Shown here piece by piece: positions 63,415 to 64,000 of a stretch of 64,000 nt of DNA. The notes below the pieces were generated by a model. That model made no database searches. It was not told where the DNA came from and was given only the letters and a program-made list of their open reading frames with translations. How positions within the stretch are numbered: the first letter of the stretch is position 1; every line of letters begins with the position of its first letter. The stretch is taken from positions 36,882,971 to 36,946,970 of the forward strand of contig OY992540.1 in NCBI GenBank assembly GCA_963921195.1, given 5' to 3'. The position numbers and the translations under genes were made by a program. This DNA is from Pegoplata infirma (lineage: Eukaryota > Arthropoda > Insecta > Diptera > Anthomyiidae).

Positions 63415-64000
63415 ACATTTGGGCGTAGTTTCCTCCTAGGTGGGGAGCGAGGCCTATCCAACCACTGCCTTTCTATGGGTCAGGTACCCGGTTGTAAAAT
63501 ACGCAAATTCACGTCGAGCAAACGGCAAACATTGCAGAAATCTTCCTAATGCGTTCCGCTGAGGTGAGCACTTGACTCACATCCCAGCCGTCGGCACTTT
63601 GAAAGATTCCCATACCAACCAAGTCACGAATGTCCGAGTAAAGCGGACACTCACACAACACATGTTTCCAATCCTTAAGATTTTCACCACAGCTGCAGCC
63701 GGCAGTGGCACTAAGACCACGCTCATGCAAAAAATGCATTTAACGAACCATGTCCTGTTAGTAAAAAGCCAAGGCTAAGGCCGAAGCCAAAGTCCGGGCG
63801 ATCCACCACAAACAGGACATCACGAATAAAGCAATACGTTACTCGTCCATTCGTGCTAGTATCCCATCGCTGCTGCCACTCCGTGATGACACAGTTATCA
63901 AGCCCTGCGATCCGATGTAGTTACCTCCCGACCGGCAAGCCAGTCAGTAGGCAACAGTTCGAGCCCCTTCCTCAATTTGTAGGCGATAGCACGATGCTTC
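63415..64000 (-). pseudogene. R1-like LINE ORF2 C-terminus, cut by the window edge
   Basis: On the minus strand the right-hand part reads RAIAYKLRKGLELLPTDWLA (thumb, about 63998-63930), then WQQRWDTSTNGRVTYCFIRD and VVDRP (about 63880-63800), then in the frame 63739-63509 MHFLHERGLSATAGCSCGEN, WKHVLCECPLY and VGMGIFQSADGWDVS. The CSCG...HVLCECP zinc motif and the absence of RNase H are as in R1-type elements. At least one stop (near 63920) and a frame change occur. The 5' part lies outside the window. Confidence 0.7.

Overview
The window looks like non-genic nuclear DNA of a higher fly (Diptera, Brachycera; most likely a calyptrate such as a blow fly or muscid, but the species cannot be fixed from sequence alone). 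The reasons are very high A+T, no prokaryotic gene organisation, several interspersed copies of mini-me/DINE-like elements (a GTCY microsatellite, a conserved core and a TA-rich stretch), many non-LTR retrotransposon fragments of jockey, I/LOA and R1 type, and dense short inverted-repeat elements with TA or 8-bp target duplications. I found no complete host protein gene. The only host-gene candidates are a short first coding exon on the minus strand at 48818-48866 and two weaker donor-like sites at about 5.2 and 6.5 kb.

Layout. 0.3-1.5 kb: TA-flanked inverted-repeat element carrying a histone H1-like fragment. 2.2-5.1 kb: diverged tandem duplication of about 1.35 kb units containing RNase H remnants. 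5.1-6.8 kb: low-repeat DNA. 6.8-10.8 kb: remnants of several LINE families plus two small DNA elements. 11.2-12.8 kb: a TA element and a primer-binding-site-like motif. 12.9-14.9 kb: mosaic of LINE pieces. 15.8-17.9 kb: three TA elements, one holding a mini-me copy. 18.7-20.0 kb: 5'-truncated LINE with a 12-bp target duplication and an open RNase H frame. 20.04-29.8 kb: a nest of insertions that includes an apparently intact two-ORF jockey-type retrotransposon (ORF1 26911-28185, ORF2 24245-26929, minus strand). 30-36 kb: partial mini-me and hAT-like pieces, a CCGG-rich hAT-like element, and a three-copy 107-bp hairpin repeat. 36.6-38.8 kb: palindromic repeat split by another LINE with an open 457-codon frame. 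40.5-43.4 kb: mini-me copy, paired 235-bp direct repeats, and a foldback element with 200-bp arms. 45.36-48.23 kb: tandem array whose units carry tRNA-Lys primer-binding-site-like motifs. 49.1-52.8 kb: decayed two-ORF LINE cut by two copies of one TA element. 53.5-60.8 kb: tRNA-like pieces, mini-me copies, a plus-strand LINE and hAT-like elements. 60.9-64 kb: two R1-like LINE tails and two more elements with 8-bp duplications.

How the parts relate. This is a transposon graveyard with a few young elements. Only the jockey-type element keeps both ORFs open. It encodes a nucleocapsid-like ORF1 protein and an endonuclease/reverse transcriptase, so it could in principle mobilise itself and perhaps poly(A)-tailed relatives. 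The short DNA elements encode nothing and would depend on transposases from elsewhere. At least seven of them have 8-bp target duplications (five perfect, two with one mismatch), and several have distinctive reiterated subterminal motifs, which points to repeated hAT-type activity in this genome. All homology statements come from reading the sequence; no database search was run.
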